From NCBI GenBank assembly GCA_013403005.1, contig JACBOA010000002.1, forward strand, positions 15,001 through 79,000: DNA of 64,000 bases, read 5' to 3'. Position numbers and translations under genes: made by a program. The notes below the pieces were generated by a model that did no database searches, had not been told where the DNA came from, and worked only from the letters and a program-made list of their open reading frames with translations. This DNA is from Methanobacteriaceae archaeon. Lineage in GTDB: Archaea > Methanobacteriota > Methanobacteria > Methanobacteriales > Methanobacteriaceae. Positions 27,302 to 34,940 of the stretch are shown piece after piece (within the stretch, counting starts at the first letter, position 1; every line of letters starts with the position of its first letter).

Positions 27302-27940
27302 TCAGTCAGAACCACAAAGCGGAATACCGCACTTGGGACATTTGGTTTCGCGACAGGGGACTCCAGGGGTTTTTGGAGATTCGTAACCACATTCTGGGCA
27401 TTTACATACTCTTGGAGGTCCGGCTCCAATTCCTGCCCCTCTTCCTGTTCCCCTTCCAGCTCCAGTTCCCATCCCTCTTCCAGCAGCACCCCTTCTTCTT
27501 CCTAATCCGGGTTGTGCTGTGGGATTTTGGGATTCTGTTTCTGCACTTATTAGTTCAATTTTTTCGGAATCGCAGTCTGGACACTTGTCATATTTTTTGG
27601 TGGCACTCTGCCATTCGAAACCACAATTTTTACACAAATACCTTTTTTTATCCATAATATAATCTCCTCCTTTTATTTGGATTATTCTGCCTTCAACTAA
27701 GGCCCTTGAGATTTTTCTACGAGCTGAGTTGAGAGTTCTGTGAAAAGTGGGTTGAGAAATATCCATGATCTCAGCTGCGGTTTTCTGCTTGATTTGGTGG
27801 TAATCCTTGAGCCTCAATGTTTCAAACTCTTCCATTTTAATGTTCAATGGTTCGAATTCATCTTTTCCAGATATATCTGGTGCGAAACGACATACTCTGG
27901 GTTTACCCAATATTCGACTAAATCTTCGGGGCCTTGACAT
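27302..27940 (-). CDS. DUF134 regulator with zinc ribbons (first copy)
   Basis: A 212-residue protein: an N-terminal DUF134 helix-turn-helix region (about 1-95; MSRPRRFSRILGKPRVCRFAP, then EEFETLRLKDYHQIKQKTAAEIMDISQPTFHRTLNSARRKI), a first zinc ribbon (YLCKNCGFEW...YDKCPDCDSEKI), a Gly/Arg-rich linker (about 150-175) and a second ribbon (CKCPECGYESPKTPGVPCRETKCPKCGIPLCGSD). The DNA-binding part suggests a transcription factor acting on this cluster. It has a leaderless promoter (TATA 24 bases before the ATG) with a perfect 14-bp palindrome between TATA and start. A second copy lies at 31134. Confidence 0.85.
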   Translation of the reverse strand: MSRPRRFSRILGKPRVCRFAPDISGKDEFEPLNIKMEEFETLRLKDYHQIKQKTAAEIMDISQPTFHRTLNSARRKISRALVEGRIIQIKGGDYIMDKKRYLCKNCGFEWQSATKKYDKCPDCDSEKIELISAETESQNPTAQPGLGRRRGAAGRGMGTGAGRGTGRGAGIGAGPPRVCKCPECGYESPKTPGVPCRETKCPKCGIPLCGSD

Positions 27941-27944
27941 GTTA

Positions 27945-27958
27945 TGAATATATATTCA
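27945..27958 (-). promoter_or_regulatory. Palindromic operator at the first DUF134 gene
   Basis: TGAATATATATTCA is a perfect 14-bp palindrome five bases before the ATG at 27940. The TATA box (TTTATATA, 27965-27972, with GGAAAAGG before it) lies just upstream, so a bound protein would cover the start of transcription. The identical sequence is found at the second DUF134 gene, in the same place. Confidence 0.7.
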
Positions 27959-28191
27959 AAACTCTATATAAACCTTTTCCACACCTTGTGTGATAGAAAT
28001 CCCAAGGAAAAAAATAGAGATAAAATGTTATTAATTAAATTTCCAGACCATTATTAGGTTAAAAGTATATAAATATACTATAAATTTAAAATTAAACATT
28101 TAAATCTGTTTAAAAAATGAAAAAGCACCTCAAAAAATCCCAAGACAATTCAGATAAAGATTTAAATAAATAAGAAGAATAAAAAGAAATG

Positions 28192-28210
28192 TTAGGTTAG
28201 TCTAACACTT
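28192..28210 (+). promoter_or_regulatory. DtxR/IdeR-type iron box upstream of feoAB
   Basis: TTAGGTTAGTCTAACACTT matches the DtxR/IdeR consensus TTAGGTTAGSCTAACCTAA at 14 of 18 defined positions, with the left half and the central inverted repeat GTTAG-T-CTAAC perfect. It lies 26-44 bases before the feoA ATG and about 24 bases after a TATA-like TTTAAATA (28161-28168), so an iron-loaded DtxR-family repressor would block initiation. Confidence 0.75.
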
Positions 28211-28235
28211 GGATGTATTAGAGGATGTTTTATCT

Positions 28236-28463
28236 ATGAACACATTAGTTGAATTAAAAAATGGGAAAACTGCAATAATCAGGAAAATTGAGGGTGGTTC
28301 AGGTTTGAAAAATCGTTTGGAAGTTATGAACATTAGGTTAGGCAAAAAAGTGAAGAAAACATGCTCAGCACCTCTGCGTGGCCCTGTGGTCATAGAGATA
28401 GAAGGATGTAAAATGGCTATAGGTCGTGGTATGGCCAGTAAAGTATGGGTGGAAGAAATTTGA
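28236..28463 (+). CDS. feoA: Ferrous iron transport protein FeoA
   Basis: A 75-residue SH3-like FeoA domain (NTLVELKNGKTAIIRKIEGGSGLKNRLEVMNIRLGKKVKK ... GRGMASKVWVEEI). FeoA modulates the FeoB channel from the cytoplasmic side. I chose the ATG at 28236, which gives the usual length and leaves the iron box outside the gene; the TTG at 28209 would start inside it. It overlaps feoB by 19 bases. Confidence 0.92.
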   Translation: MNTLVELKNGKTAIIRKIEGGSGLKNRLEVMNIRLGKKVKKTCSAPLRGPVVIEIEGCKMAIGRGMASKVWVEEI

Positions 28464-30190
28464 AGAATCGGAAAATATTGCTGATGGGTAATCCTAATGT
28501 GGGGAAAAGTGTTGTTTTCTCCAGATTAACCGGAGTAAATGTCATCCAATCCAACTATCCCGGCACTACAGTAGGATACACCAGAGGGCACCTTAATATA
28601 GGTCAAAGTGAGATGGATCTAATTGATGTTCCGGGAACCTACTCTTTATCTCCCTCCTGTAAAGCAGAAGAAGTAGCCAGGGACATGTTTTTTGATGAAG
28701 ATCCGGAATTAATCATCAATGTGGTTGATGCCACCAATTTAGAGAGAAACCTCTATCTCACCCTGCAGATTCTGGAAAAAGGGATACCCACAGTGATAGT
28801 ACTTAATATGTGGGACGCTGCTAAGCGAAAAGGTGTGCATTTAAACCTGGGAAAACTGCAAGAAACCCTGGGAATAAAAGTTGTAACTGCAGTGGCTGTA
28901 ACTGGTGAGGGTATAAAGGAACTGGTTGATATTGTAAACGGAATCACTCTAAATCCCGAAGGAAACGTTTCTTCAATTCCTAAAATGGATGATGATAAGA
29001 AATGGGCTTTTATTGGCCAAATGTTATCTGAAGTTCAGAAAATAGAACATAGACACCCCTCCATACTGGAAAGATTAGAAGATGCCTCAGTGAAACCTGT
29101 CTCTGGAATTATAATAGCACTAATAGTACTATTCATCGTCATGCAAGTGATAATTGGATTGGGAGAGTTTTTAATTAATTATATTCTTGATCCCCTGTAT
29201 TATCAGTTTTATGGCCCTTTTATAACCAGTGCCGTGGAAAACTCTATTCCCTCTGGTTTCATCCATGACATCTTAATAGGAAGTGGATATGAATATGAAA
29301 CCTCTTTTGGTCTGTTAACAACGGGAATTTATGTGATATTCTCTGTTGTCCTTCCTTACATCCTATCATTTTATTTGGTTTTAGGTTTTATGGAAGATTT
29401 TGGGTATCTGCCCCGTCTGGCAGTTTTATTGGATAGTATCATGCATAAGTTAGGACTCCATGGCTATGCAACCATCCCCATTATTCTTGGTTTTGGGTGT
29501 AATGTTCCAGCCATGCTTTCAACCAGAATTCTGGAAGGAAAAAGGGAAAAATTTATAGCTGCTACCCTTGTTGCCATATCAGTCCCCTGTATGGCCCAAA
29601 CCGCAGTTATAATTGGATTGTTGGGACAATACGGAATTCAATATATTATTATGGTTTATGGAACGCTTTTAATAGTTTTCACAATCTTGGGATCAGCCTT
29701 GAATCTGATATTGAAAGGGGAAAGTCCGGAAATTTTCTTTGAAATTCCTCCCTACAGAATACCTCATATGAAAACCTTGCTAAAAAAAACTTGGATGAGA
29801 GTGAGAGGGTTCCTTTTAGAAGCCCTGCCCTTCGTATTTTTGGGAATACTGGCCATTAACATCCTTTACCTCATAGGTGTGATGGGTGCAATTTCCAGCT
29901 TACTGGCCCCCATTATGTCAAAAATGTTGGGTTTGCCTAATCAAGCCATTGATGCCCTGATAATGGGATTTTTAAGAAAGGACTTGGCAACTGCCATGCT
30001 CGCACCTTTAGAACTTAGTCCAAATCAATTGGTTGTGGCCTGTACTGTTCTGGCAACGAGTTTTCCATGTATAGCCACATTTATTGTTCTGATTAAAGAG
30101 ATTGGAATTAAGGACATGCTGAAAACAATTTTTATAATGTTGTCCATTGCCCTTATCACTGGAACAATACTTAACCTTATATTGAATTAA
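28445..30190 (+). CDS. feoB: Ferrous iron transport protein FeoB
   Basis: FeoB takes up Fe2+ through the membrane. The 581 residues contain an N-terminal G domain (G1 GNPNVGKS at 15-22, G3 DVPGTYSL, G4 NMWD) and a membrane part from about residue 210 with the Gate motifs (GFGCNVPAMLSTR and VSVPCMAQ-like ISVPCMAQTAV, then FPCIATF). It is shorter than the E. coli protein, as is usual in archaea. It overlaps feoA, so translation is coupled, and it is probably iron-repressed through the box upstream. Confidence 0.95.
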   Translation: MGGRNLKNRKILLMGNPNVGKSVVFSRLTGVNVIQSNYPGTTVGYTRGHLNIGQSEMDLIDVPGTYSLSPSCKAEEVARDMFFDEDPELIINVVDATNLERNLYLTLQILEKGIPTVIVLNMWDAAKRKGVHLNLGKLQETLGIKVVTAVAVTGEGIKELVDIVNGITLNPEGNVSSIPKMDDDKKWAFIGQMLSEVQKIEHRHPSILERLEDASVKPVSGIIIALIVLFIVMQVIIGLGEFLINYILDPLYYQFYGPFITSAVENSIPSGFIHDILIGSGYEYETSFGLLTTGIYVIFSVVLPYILSFYLVLGFMEDFGYLPRLAVLLDSIMHKLGLHGYATIPIILGFGCNVPAMLSTRILEGKREKFIAATLVAISVPCMAQTAVIIGLLGQYGIQYIIMVYGTLLIVFTILGSALNLILKGESPEIFFEIPPYRIPHMKTLLKKTWMRVRGFLLEALPFVFLGILAINILYLIGVMGAISSLLAPIMSKMLGLPNQAIDALIMGFLRKDLATAMLAPLELSPNQLVVACTVLATSFPCIATFIVLIKEIGIKDMLKTIFIMLSIALITGTILNLILN

Positions 30191-30220
30191 CCATTTGAAT
30201 TTAAAAAGAGTTGATATTCT

Positions 30221-30349
30221 ATGGAAATAAGAGATATTCTTATGCGTCTAATCTTCATATTCAAACATGACTGCAGAAACTGTTCGGGATGTATGAAAAA
30301 AAATATGAAAATCAAAATGGTTCATAAGAAAAGAAACAAAGATCTTTAA
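30221..30349 (+). CDS. Small Cys-rich protein downstream of feoB
   Basis: A 42-codon reading frame 30 bases after feoB, with AAAAGAG a few bases before the ATG. The protein (MEIRDILMRLIFIFKHDCRN... then CSGC and a very basic tail) has a short hydrophobic segment at about 7-15 and CRNCSGC at 18-24. Small Cys-rich proteins downstream of feoB are known in many prokaryotes (FeoB-associated Cys-rich proteins, FeoC-like), so this is a reasonable candidate for an accessory part of the iron transporter. The short length makes it uncertain. Confidence 0.45.
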   Translation: MEIRDILMRLIFIFKHDCRNCSGCMKKNMKIKMVHKKRNKDL

Positions 30350-30560
30350 TTTTAAAAAAACCTTCATTTTTCAAGATGTAGAAAGATAAAATATATTGAA
30401 AATATAATATAGAAAATAAAAAAAAAATACCAATGACTACAAAAATAGAGAACAAAAAATAGAGATAATACTTGTTAAGTCCTTAAAGATCTAATTTAAC
30501 AGATAAAAAATGCACCAGATGAAAAAAAAGATTAATTGATTGGAAAGAATTAAAAAAAAA
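30350..30560. other. AT-rich gap after the feo genes
   Basis: About 210 bases of almost pure A/T with runs of A separate the small Cys-rich frame from the convergent DUF2124 gene. I see nothing else in it. Confidence 0.4.
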
Positions 30561-31034
30561 TTAATAAACAACAGTTTCCAAACTAGTGTCAATCAACACA
30601 TCAAATGGTATTTTTTTGTTCCATCCTGCTTTTTCGAAGATGTTCATGAAACAAACACCAATTGTTTTGGGTTTTTCTGCACCAGATATTTCCTCCAGCA
30701 TTTTTAATACATCTTCCGGTGAGCATCCAAATTTAGGCATGGCCAGACCACCCATAACCACCAAAACATCCGGGTTTACCAGTTCAACTTCCTGGTTAAC
30801 AACGCTAAAACCAATACCTGGTTGCTCCTCAATCTTCTTAGCCGATTTAATATCTGATTTTGGAACATAAATCATTTGAAAATCTTTGTCTCTGACAGCG
30901 TATGCTAATAATTCAATGAAAGGTGTGCATACAGCTACTGAACCTGCGAAAACAACAGTAGAACCATTTTCAATATCTTTTAAACTTTCTCTGAAGGCAG
31001 ATGTGAAACCTACTATACCGCTTTTCTTTTCCAT
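30561..31034 (-). CDS. DUF2124 family protein
   Basis: A 157-residue soluble protein of a family found mainly in methanogens. It looks like an alpha/beta Rossmann-type fold (GSTVVFAGSVAVCTPFIELLAYAVRDKDFQMIYVPKSD; NPDVLVVMGGLAMPKFGCSPEDVLKML; TIGVCFMNIFEKAGW). A CxxxF and a Cys in GCSPED are conserved-looking but no activity is known. It is divergent from the second DUF134 gene and sits within the Fe-S island. Confidence 0.75.
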   Translation of the reverse strand: MEKKSGIVGFTSAFRESLKDIENGSTVVFAGSVAVCTPFIELLAYAVRDKDFQMIYVPKSDIKSAKKIEEQPGIGFSVVNQEVELVNPDVLVVMGGLAMPKFGCSPEDVLKMLEEISGAEKPKTIGVCFMNIFEKAGWNKKIPFDVLIDTSLETVVY

Positions 31035-31116
31035 AAAAAATCACCTCACTCCACTTTAATCATCATTTTTTCTAAAATATGATTATGATTATAACCGAAC
31101 CTTTATAAGTTATTTT

Positions 31117-31130
31117 TGAATATATATTCA
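31117..31130 (+). promoter_or_regulatory. Palindromic operator at the second DUF134 gene
   Basis: TGAATATATATTCA, identical to 27945-27958, lies three bases before the ATG at 31134. The TATA box (TTTATAAG, 31102-31109) is 24 bases before the ATG, exactly as in the first copy, so the architecture is the same in both genes. Confidence 0.7.
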
Positions 31131-31133
31131 CCT

Positions 31134-31724
31134 ATGCCCAGACCACGAAGATTTCGGCGAATTCTGGAAGAACCCCAGATAAGGTGCTTCAAACCAGATA
31201 AAAAGATCGAAGGATTTCCAGAACCGATTAAGATAACCATTGATGAATTTGAAGCATTGAGACTTAGAGATTATCATGATATTCAGCAAAAAAGGTCCGC
31301 AGAGATAATGGGAATATCACAACCAACCTTCCACAGAACATTAACATCTGCCAGGAAAAAAATTTCCAAAGCCCTCATTGAGGGAAAAACTATCATCATT
31401 GTGGGAGAGGACCATATTACGGACAAAATGAGGTATAAATGCAATATTTGTGATTTTGAATGGCTTAGCCCTGAAAAAGAGTATGAAAAATGCCCTGACT
31501 GCCAATCGGAATCAATAATCATAGTGGAAGATGAAGAAACTGCAAAAACAGAGCCTTCATTATTACTGCGAAGATCTTTTGGAGGTAGAGGCCTGGGAGC
31601 TGGACCTCCAAGAGTATGCAAATGCCCCAATTGTGGATATGAAAGTCCTAAAACCCGGAATGTTCCATGTAAAAACACTAAATGCCCCCAGTGTGAAACT
31701 CCACTCTGTGGATCAGATTCATAA
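31134..31724 (+). CDS. DUF134 regulator with zinc ribbons (second copy)
   Basis: A 196-residue paralogue of the 27302-27940 protein: MPRPRRFRRILEEPQIRCFKP, then EFEALRLRDYHDIQQKRSAEIMGISQPTFHRTLTSARKKI (helix-turn-helix), a first zinc ribbon (CNICDFEW...YEKCPDCQSE) and a second (CKCPNCGYESPKTRNVPCKNTKCPQCETPLCGSD). The Gly-rich linker is shorter than in the first copy. I used the ATG at 31134, matching the paralogue; an upstream TTG would include the operator. It is followed closely by the component A2 gene, so the two may be co-transcribed. Confidence 0.85.
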   Translation: MPRPRRFRRILEEPQIRCFKPDKKIEGFPEPIKITIDEFEALRLRDYHDIQQKRSAEIMGISQPTFHRTLTSARKKISKALIEGKTIIIVGEDHITDKMRYKCNICDFEWLSPEKEYEKCPDCQSESIIIVEDEETAKTEPSLLLRRSFGGRGLGAGPPRVCKCPNCGYESPKTRNVPCKNTKCPQCETPLCGSDS

Positions 31725-31756
31725 CCATGCGAAAAGAAGATAAAGATGGTGTTATT

Positions 31757-33349
31757 ATGCCTTTTATTGAAATAAGAAACATTACAAAGACTTTCAATGG
31801 TGTGGATGTCCTGAAAAACGTGAACATGAATATTGAAGAAGGAACTGTTTTAGGAATTCTGGGAAGAAGCGGCTCTGGAAAATCAGTTCTTATAAATATG
31901 CTCCGTGGAATGAAGGACTACAAGCCAAATGAAGGTCAAATTATATATAACATAGCCTTTTGTAAGGACTGCTTGAGAGTGGAACCTCCCTCAATGGAAA
32001 ATGAATCCTGTGAATGTGGAGGGGTTTTCAAAACCGAAAGGGTGGATTTCTGGAATGCTGATCGACTGATTTTTGCTGCAATTCGGAGACGTATTTCCAT
32101 TATGTTACAGCGCACATTCGCATTATATGAGGATGACACAGTAATTGACAATGTTATCAAGTCCATCAGTGGACATAATGATGAAGAAAGCATTTCCATG
32201 GCCATTGAACTCATTGATCTAGCTCAGATGACTCACCGCATTACCCATATTGCCCGAGACTTAAGTGGGGGAGAAAAACAGAGAGTTGTTTTAGCCAGGC
32301 AAATTGCCAAAGAACCTATGATTTTCCTGGCAGATGAACCAACCGGGACCCTGGACCCTAAAACCGCAGAATTACTGCATCAAGCTCTGATTGATGGAGT
32401 TAAAAACCAGGGAATAACCATGATAATCAACTCCCACTGGCCAGAAGTAATGGAACAACTCTCTGACCATGTGATATGGTTAGAAAAAGGCAGAATAGTT
32501 GAACAAGGCTCCCCAGAAGTCGTAGTTAGGAGTTTCCTGGACAATGTTCCCCTTCCTGAGCACAAAACAGAATTTGAAATTGGCGGACCCATCATCAACA
32601 TGGAAGGAGTTAAAAAGTATTATTATTCCATTGATCGGGGAGTGGTAAAAGCAGTGGACGAGGTAAGTTTAACTGTTAATGAGGGGGAAATTTTTGGAGT
32701 TGTTGGTCTATCTGGAGCCGGGAAAACAACTTTATCCCGTATTTTATATGGTCTCACTGACCCCAGTGATGGTAATATAACCGTTAAATTAGGTGAAGAA
32801 TGGATTGATATGACCGAAAAGGGCATATTTGGTAGGGGCCGGGTTAAACCTTACTTGGGGATTCTTCACCAGGAATACAGCCTTTACCCTCATCGAGACG
32901 TTCTTGGAAACCTTACCGAAGCAATTAGCCTGGAATTACCTGCAGAATTCGCTAAAATGAAGGCTTTATACGTTCTAAACGCAGTAGGCTTTGATGAAGG
33001 ATACGCAGAAGCAATCCTAAACAAAAACCCCGATGAACTCAGTGGAGGAGAACGTCACCGGGTGGCTCTGGCACAGGTATTGATTAAAGAACCTAAAATC
33101 GTTATCCTGGACGAACCCACTGGTACCATGGATCCCATTACCAGGGTTCAAGTCACAGATTCCATTAGAAAAGCAAGAGATGAATTGAATCAAACTTTCC
33201 TTATCATCAGTCATGATATGGATTTTGTATTGGATGTTTGTGACCGGGCCTCTCTCATGAGAGGTGGGCGTATTTTAAAAATAGGACTTCCCAGTGAAAT
33301 TGTAGATGACCTGACAAGGAAAGAAAAAGATAAGATGTTGAAAAAATAA
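31757..33349 (+). CDS. atwA: Methyl-coenzyme M reductase activation component A2
   Basis: A 530-residue protein with two ABC ATPase domains and no membrane segment: Walker A GRSGSGKS and GLSGAGKT, signatures LSGGEKQR and LSGGERHR, Walker B FLADEP and ILDEP. The first domain has an insertion with Cys69, Cys72, Cys85 and Cys87 that could bind a metal. This matches component A2, the ATP carrier that supports reductive activation of MCR with McrC and the A3a complex. The ATG at 31757 fits the protein's start better than the one at 31727. It is 32 bases after the second DUF134 gene. Confidence 0.92.
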   Translation: MPFIEIRNITKTFNGVDVLKNVNMNIEEGTVLGILGRSGSGKSVLINMLRGMKDYKPNEGQIIYNIAFCKDCLRVEPPSMENESCECGGVFKTERVDFWNADRLIFAAIRRRISIMLQRTFALYEDDTVIDNVIKSISGHNDEESISMAIELIDLAQMTHRITHIARDLSGGEKQRVVLARQIAKEPMIFLADEPTGTLDPKTAELLHQALIDGVKNQGITMIINSHWPEVMEQLSDHVIWLEKGRIVEQGSPEVVVRSFLDNVPLPEHKTEFEIGGPIINMEGVKKYYYSIDRGVVKAVDEVSLTVNEGEIFGVVGLSGAGKTTLSRILYGLTDPSDGNITVKLGEEWIDMTEKGIFGRGRVKPYLGILHQEYSLYPHRDVLGNLTEAISLELPAEFAKMKALYVLNAVGFDEGYAEAILNKNPDELSGGERHRVALAQVLIKEPKIVILDEPTGTMDPITRVQVTDSIRKARDELNQTFLIISHDMDFVLDVCDRASLMRGGRILKIGLPSEIVDDLTRKEKDKMLKK

Positions 33350-33465
33350 TATCTCCCTTTTTCTTTTAATAATAATTTCTTTCATGGTTAATCTTCAAGA
33401 AAGTACACCATTTTCTAAATAATTTTCATCCAGTATTTTCAGCCAGGATTCAATAAGAGATATTT

Positions 33466-33479
33466 TGAATATATATTTA
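33466..33479 (+). promoter_or_regulatory. Near-copy of the DUF134 palindrome
   Basis: TGAATATATATTTA differs at one base from the operator of the two DUF134 genes and shares the same TTT before it. It lies just upstream of a small membrane-peptide frame. It may also serve as a TATA element itself. Confidence 0.45.
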
Positions 33480-33483
33480 GAAT

Positions 33484-33624
33484 ATGCTTTATAAAGCATC
33501 TGAAACCATCGAAGAACGATTGAAGACTTTAAGAGGTGTTTATGTGTATAAAATAGTATTATTTGTTTTAGCTGTTGCTTTAATAGCCTATGTGGCAATA
33601 AAAGACCCTGCAAAGAAATATTAA
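33484..33624 (+). CDS. Small single-helix membrane peptide
   Basis: From the ATG the frame codes for 46 residues; from a GTG at 33544, which has AGAGGTG five bases upstream, it codes for 26 residues (VYKIVLFVLAVALIAYVAIKDPAKKY), essentially one membrane helix with a basic tail. I favour the GTG on the ribosome site. The near-operator upstream suggests control by DUF134 proteins. There is no family that I recognise; it may be a small regulatory subunit of a membrane transporter. Confidence is limited by its size. Confidence 0.4.
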   Translation: MLYKASETIEERLKTLRGVYVYKIVLFVLAVALIAYVAIKDPAKKY

Positions 33625-33689
33625 ATTATGGATAACTGTTTTTAATCTTTAGAAGATTTCTTATAGTAATTGATCCATTGATTGATATT

Positions 33690-34772
33690 CTAATTTGGGT
33701 TTGAACCTTTTAATTTAATCAAAGTTATCTCACAGTTCGATCCCAGTCTCATGGGAGGTCCCCAAGTACCAGTACCCTGAGATACATAGAGCTTTGTTTC
33801 TTTGTATCTATACAATCCACTCATGTAGGGGAACATCAATTTAACCAGGAAATTGAAGGGAATCATTTGGCCGTTGTGTGTGTGGCCGGATAATTGCAGG
33901 TCGATTCCTGCTTCATTAGCATCCTTCAGCCCCCTTGGGAGATGATATAAGAGAATTGAGGGTTTTTCATCTTTAATTTCCAGCTTGGAAAGAGAATTTT
34001 TTAGGTGGTCACTTTCAAAGGAATATCCTACACCAATTACTTGAATTTCCCTGAATTCAATCATTTCATCCCTAAGAATTTTTAAATTGGTGCCTCCCAA
34101 TACCCGGAATACCTCATCCAATCCTTCATAGGTCTCATGGTTACCAGTTACAAAGTAGGCGGGTGCATTGAAACGGTTGATATCTTTGAAGGTATGTTTA
34201 TGAAGTCTTGCACTGCCATCAACCATATCTCCGGTTATGAAGATCACATCAGGATCTAAGTTGTTGGTTTCATTGACAATTCTTTGCATGTATCCAGAAT
34301 TCCTAATGGAACCAATGTGAATATCACTGAGATGAACAGCGTTCAAATCTTCTTTCAAACCATCAATAGGTATTTCTATATGGTTAATTTTCAATAAATA
34401 ACTGTTATAAATGGAGTAAGCGCTGATGAGTGTTGTTAATACGGCAATTGTTATTCCAGTTGATTCCCGGGGGATGTGGAAGAAGAATGAAATTACAAGA
34501 TATATGATCAGAAAGAATAGTAGATAGAATGAAATCCCCATCCATGCAGATGCAGCGGTGTAAAAAATCCTTGTAAGGCTGTTAGAAACAATTCTCTCAA
34601 TAAAAGTGGCTAATGGATAAGATAGGGCTGCAATAATCATGATTATGTAAAATCCATTCTCCATGGGTAAACCAAGTAAAAAGGACATTCCAAAAAAAAC
34701 ATAGTAATTGAGAACTAAAAATCCTACGAAAAATAGGGAAATGAACATTGCATACTGCAGGATTCTTCTCAT
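33690..34772 (-). CDS. Membrane-anchored metallophosphoesterase
   Basis: A 360-residue protein with about four N-terminal membrane helices (1-130) and a C-terminal calcineurin-like phosphoesterase domain: LSDIHIGSIRN, TGDMVDGSA, TGNHETYEG, and LSGHTHNGQMIP supply the dinuclear metal site. This is the YkuE-like organisation; members hydrolyse phosphoesters, in bacteria often in lipid or cell-envelope metabolism. The substrate is unknown. Confidence 0.85.
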   Translation of the reverse strand: MRRILQYAMFISLFFVGFLVLNYYVFFGMSFLLGLPMENGFYIIMIIAALSYPLATFIERIVSNSLTRIFYTAASAWMGISFYLLFFLIIYLVISFFFHIPRESTGITIAVLTTLISAYSIYNSYLLKINHIEIPIDGLKEDLNAVHLSDIHIGSIRNSGYMQRIVNETNNLDPDVIFITGDMVDGSARLHKHTFKDINRFNAPAYFVTGNHETYEGLDEVFRVLGGTNLKILRDEMIEFREIQVIGVGYSFESDHLKNSLSKLEIKDEKPSILLYHLPRGLKDANEAGIDLQLSGHTHNGQMIPFNFLVKLMFPYMSGLYRYKETKLYVSQGTGTWGPPMRLGSNCEITLIKLKGSNPN

Positions 34773-34893
34773 TTAAACCGCCGATGGATAAACTGGACTC
34801 ATATAACTCTGAGATAAGATCATTACTTTAAAAAAATTTTTCCTGCTACCTTTTAGTTTTAACATGAAAAAAATTGGAACAGATTTTTTTCGA

Positions 34894-34919
34894 AGTTTTA
34901 TTGGATAGTTTTATTGGAT
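34894..34919. repeat. Exact 13-bp tandem duplication
   Basis: AGTTTTATTGGAT occurs twice head to tail in the gap between the mmp7 stop and the phosphoesterase start. Confidence 0.75.
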
Positions 34920-34940
34920 ATATATCGATTTTTATATTAT

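Larger units (their letters stand above)
33350..33689. other. Gap after component A2 with one small frame
   Basis: The 340 bases hold the near-operator at 33466-33479 and the small membrane-peptide frame described separately. The rest is AT-rich without further signals. Confidence 0.4.

Noticed and set aside
28209..28235. Longer FeoA from TTG at 28209
   Set aside because: This start would lie within the iron box and gives a longer N-terminus than the family usually has.
33395..33613. Minus-strand frame of 72 codons opposite the small membrane-peptide frame
   Set aside because: No ribosome site or recognisable domain; the plus-strand frame has a ribosome site, a membrane helix and an operator-like element upstream.
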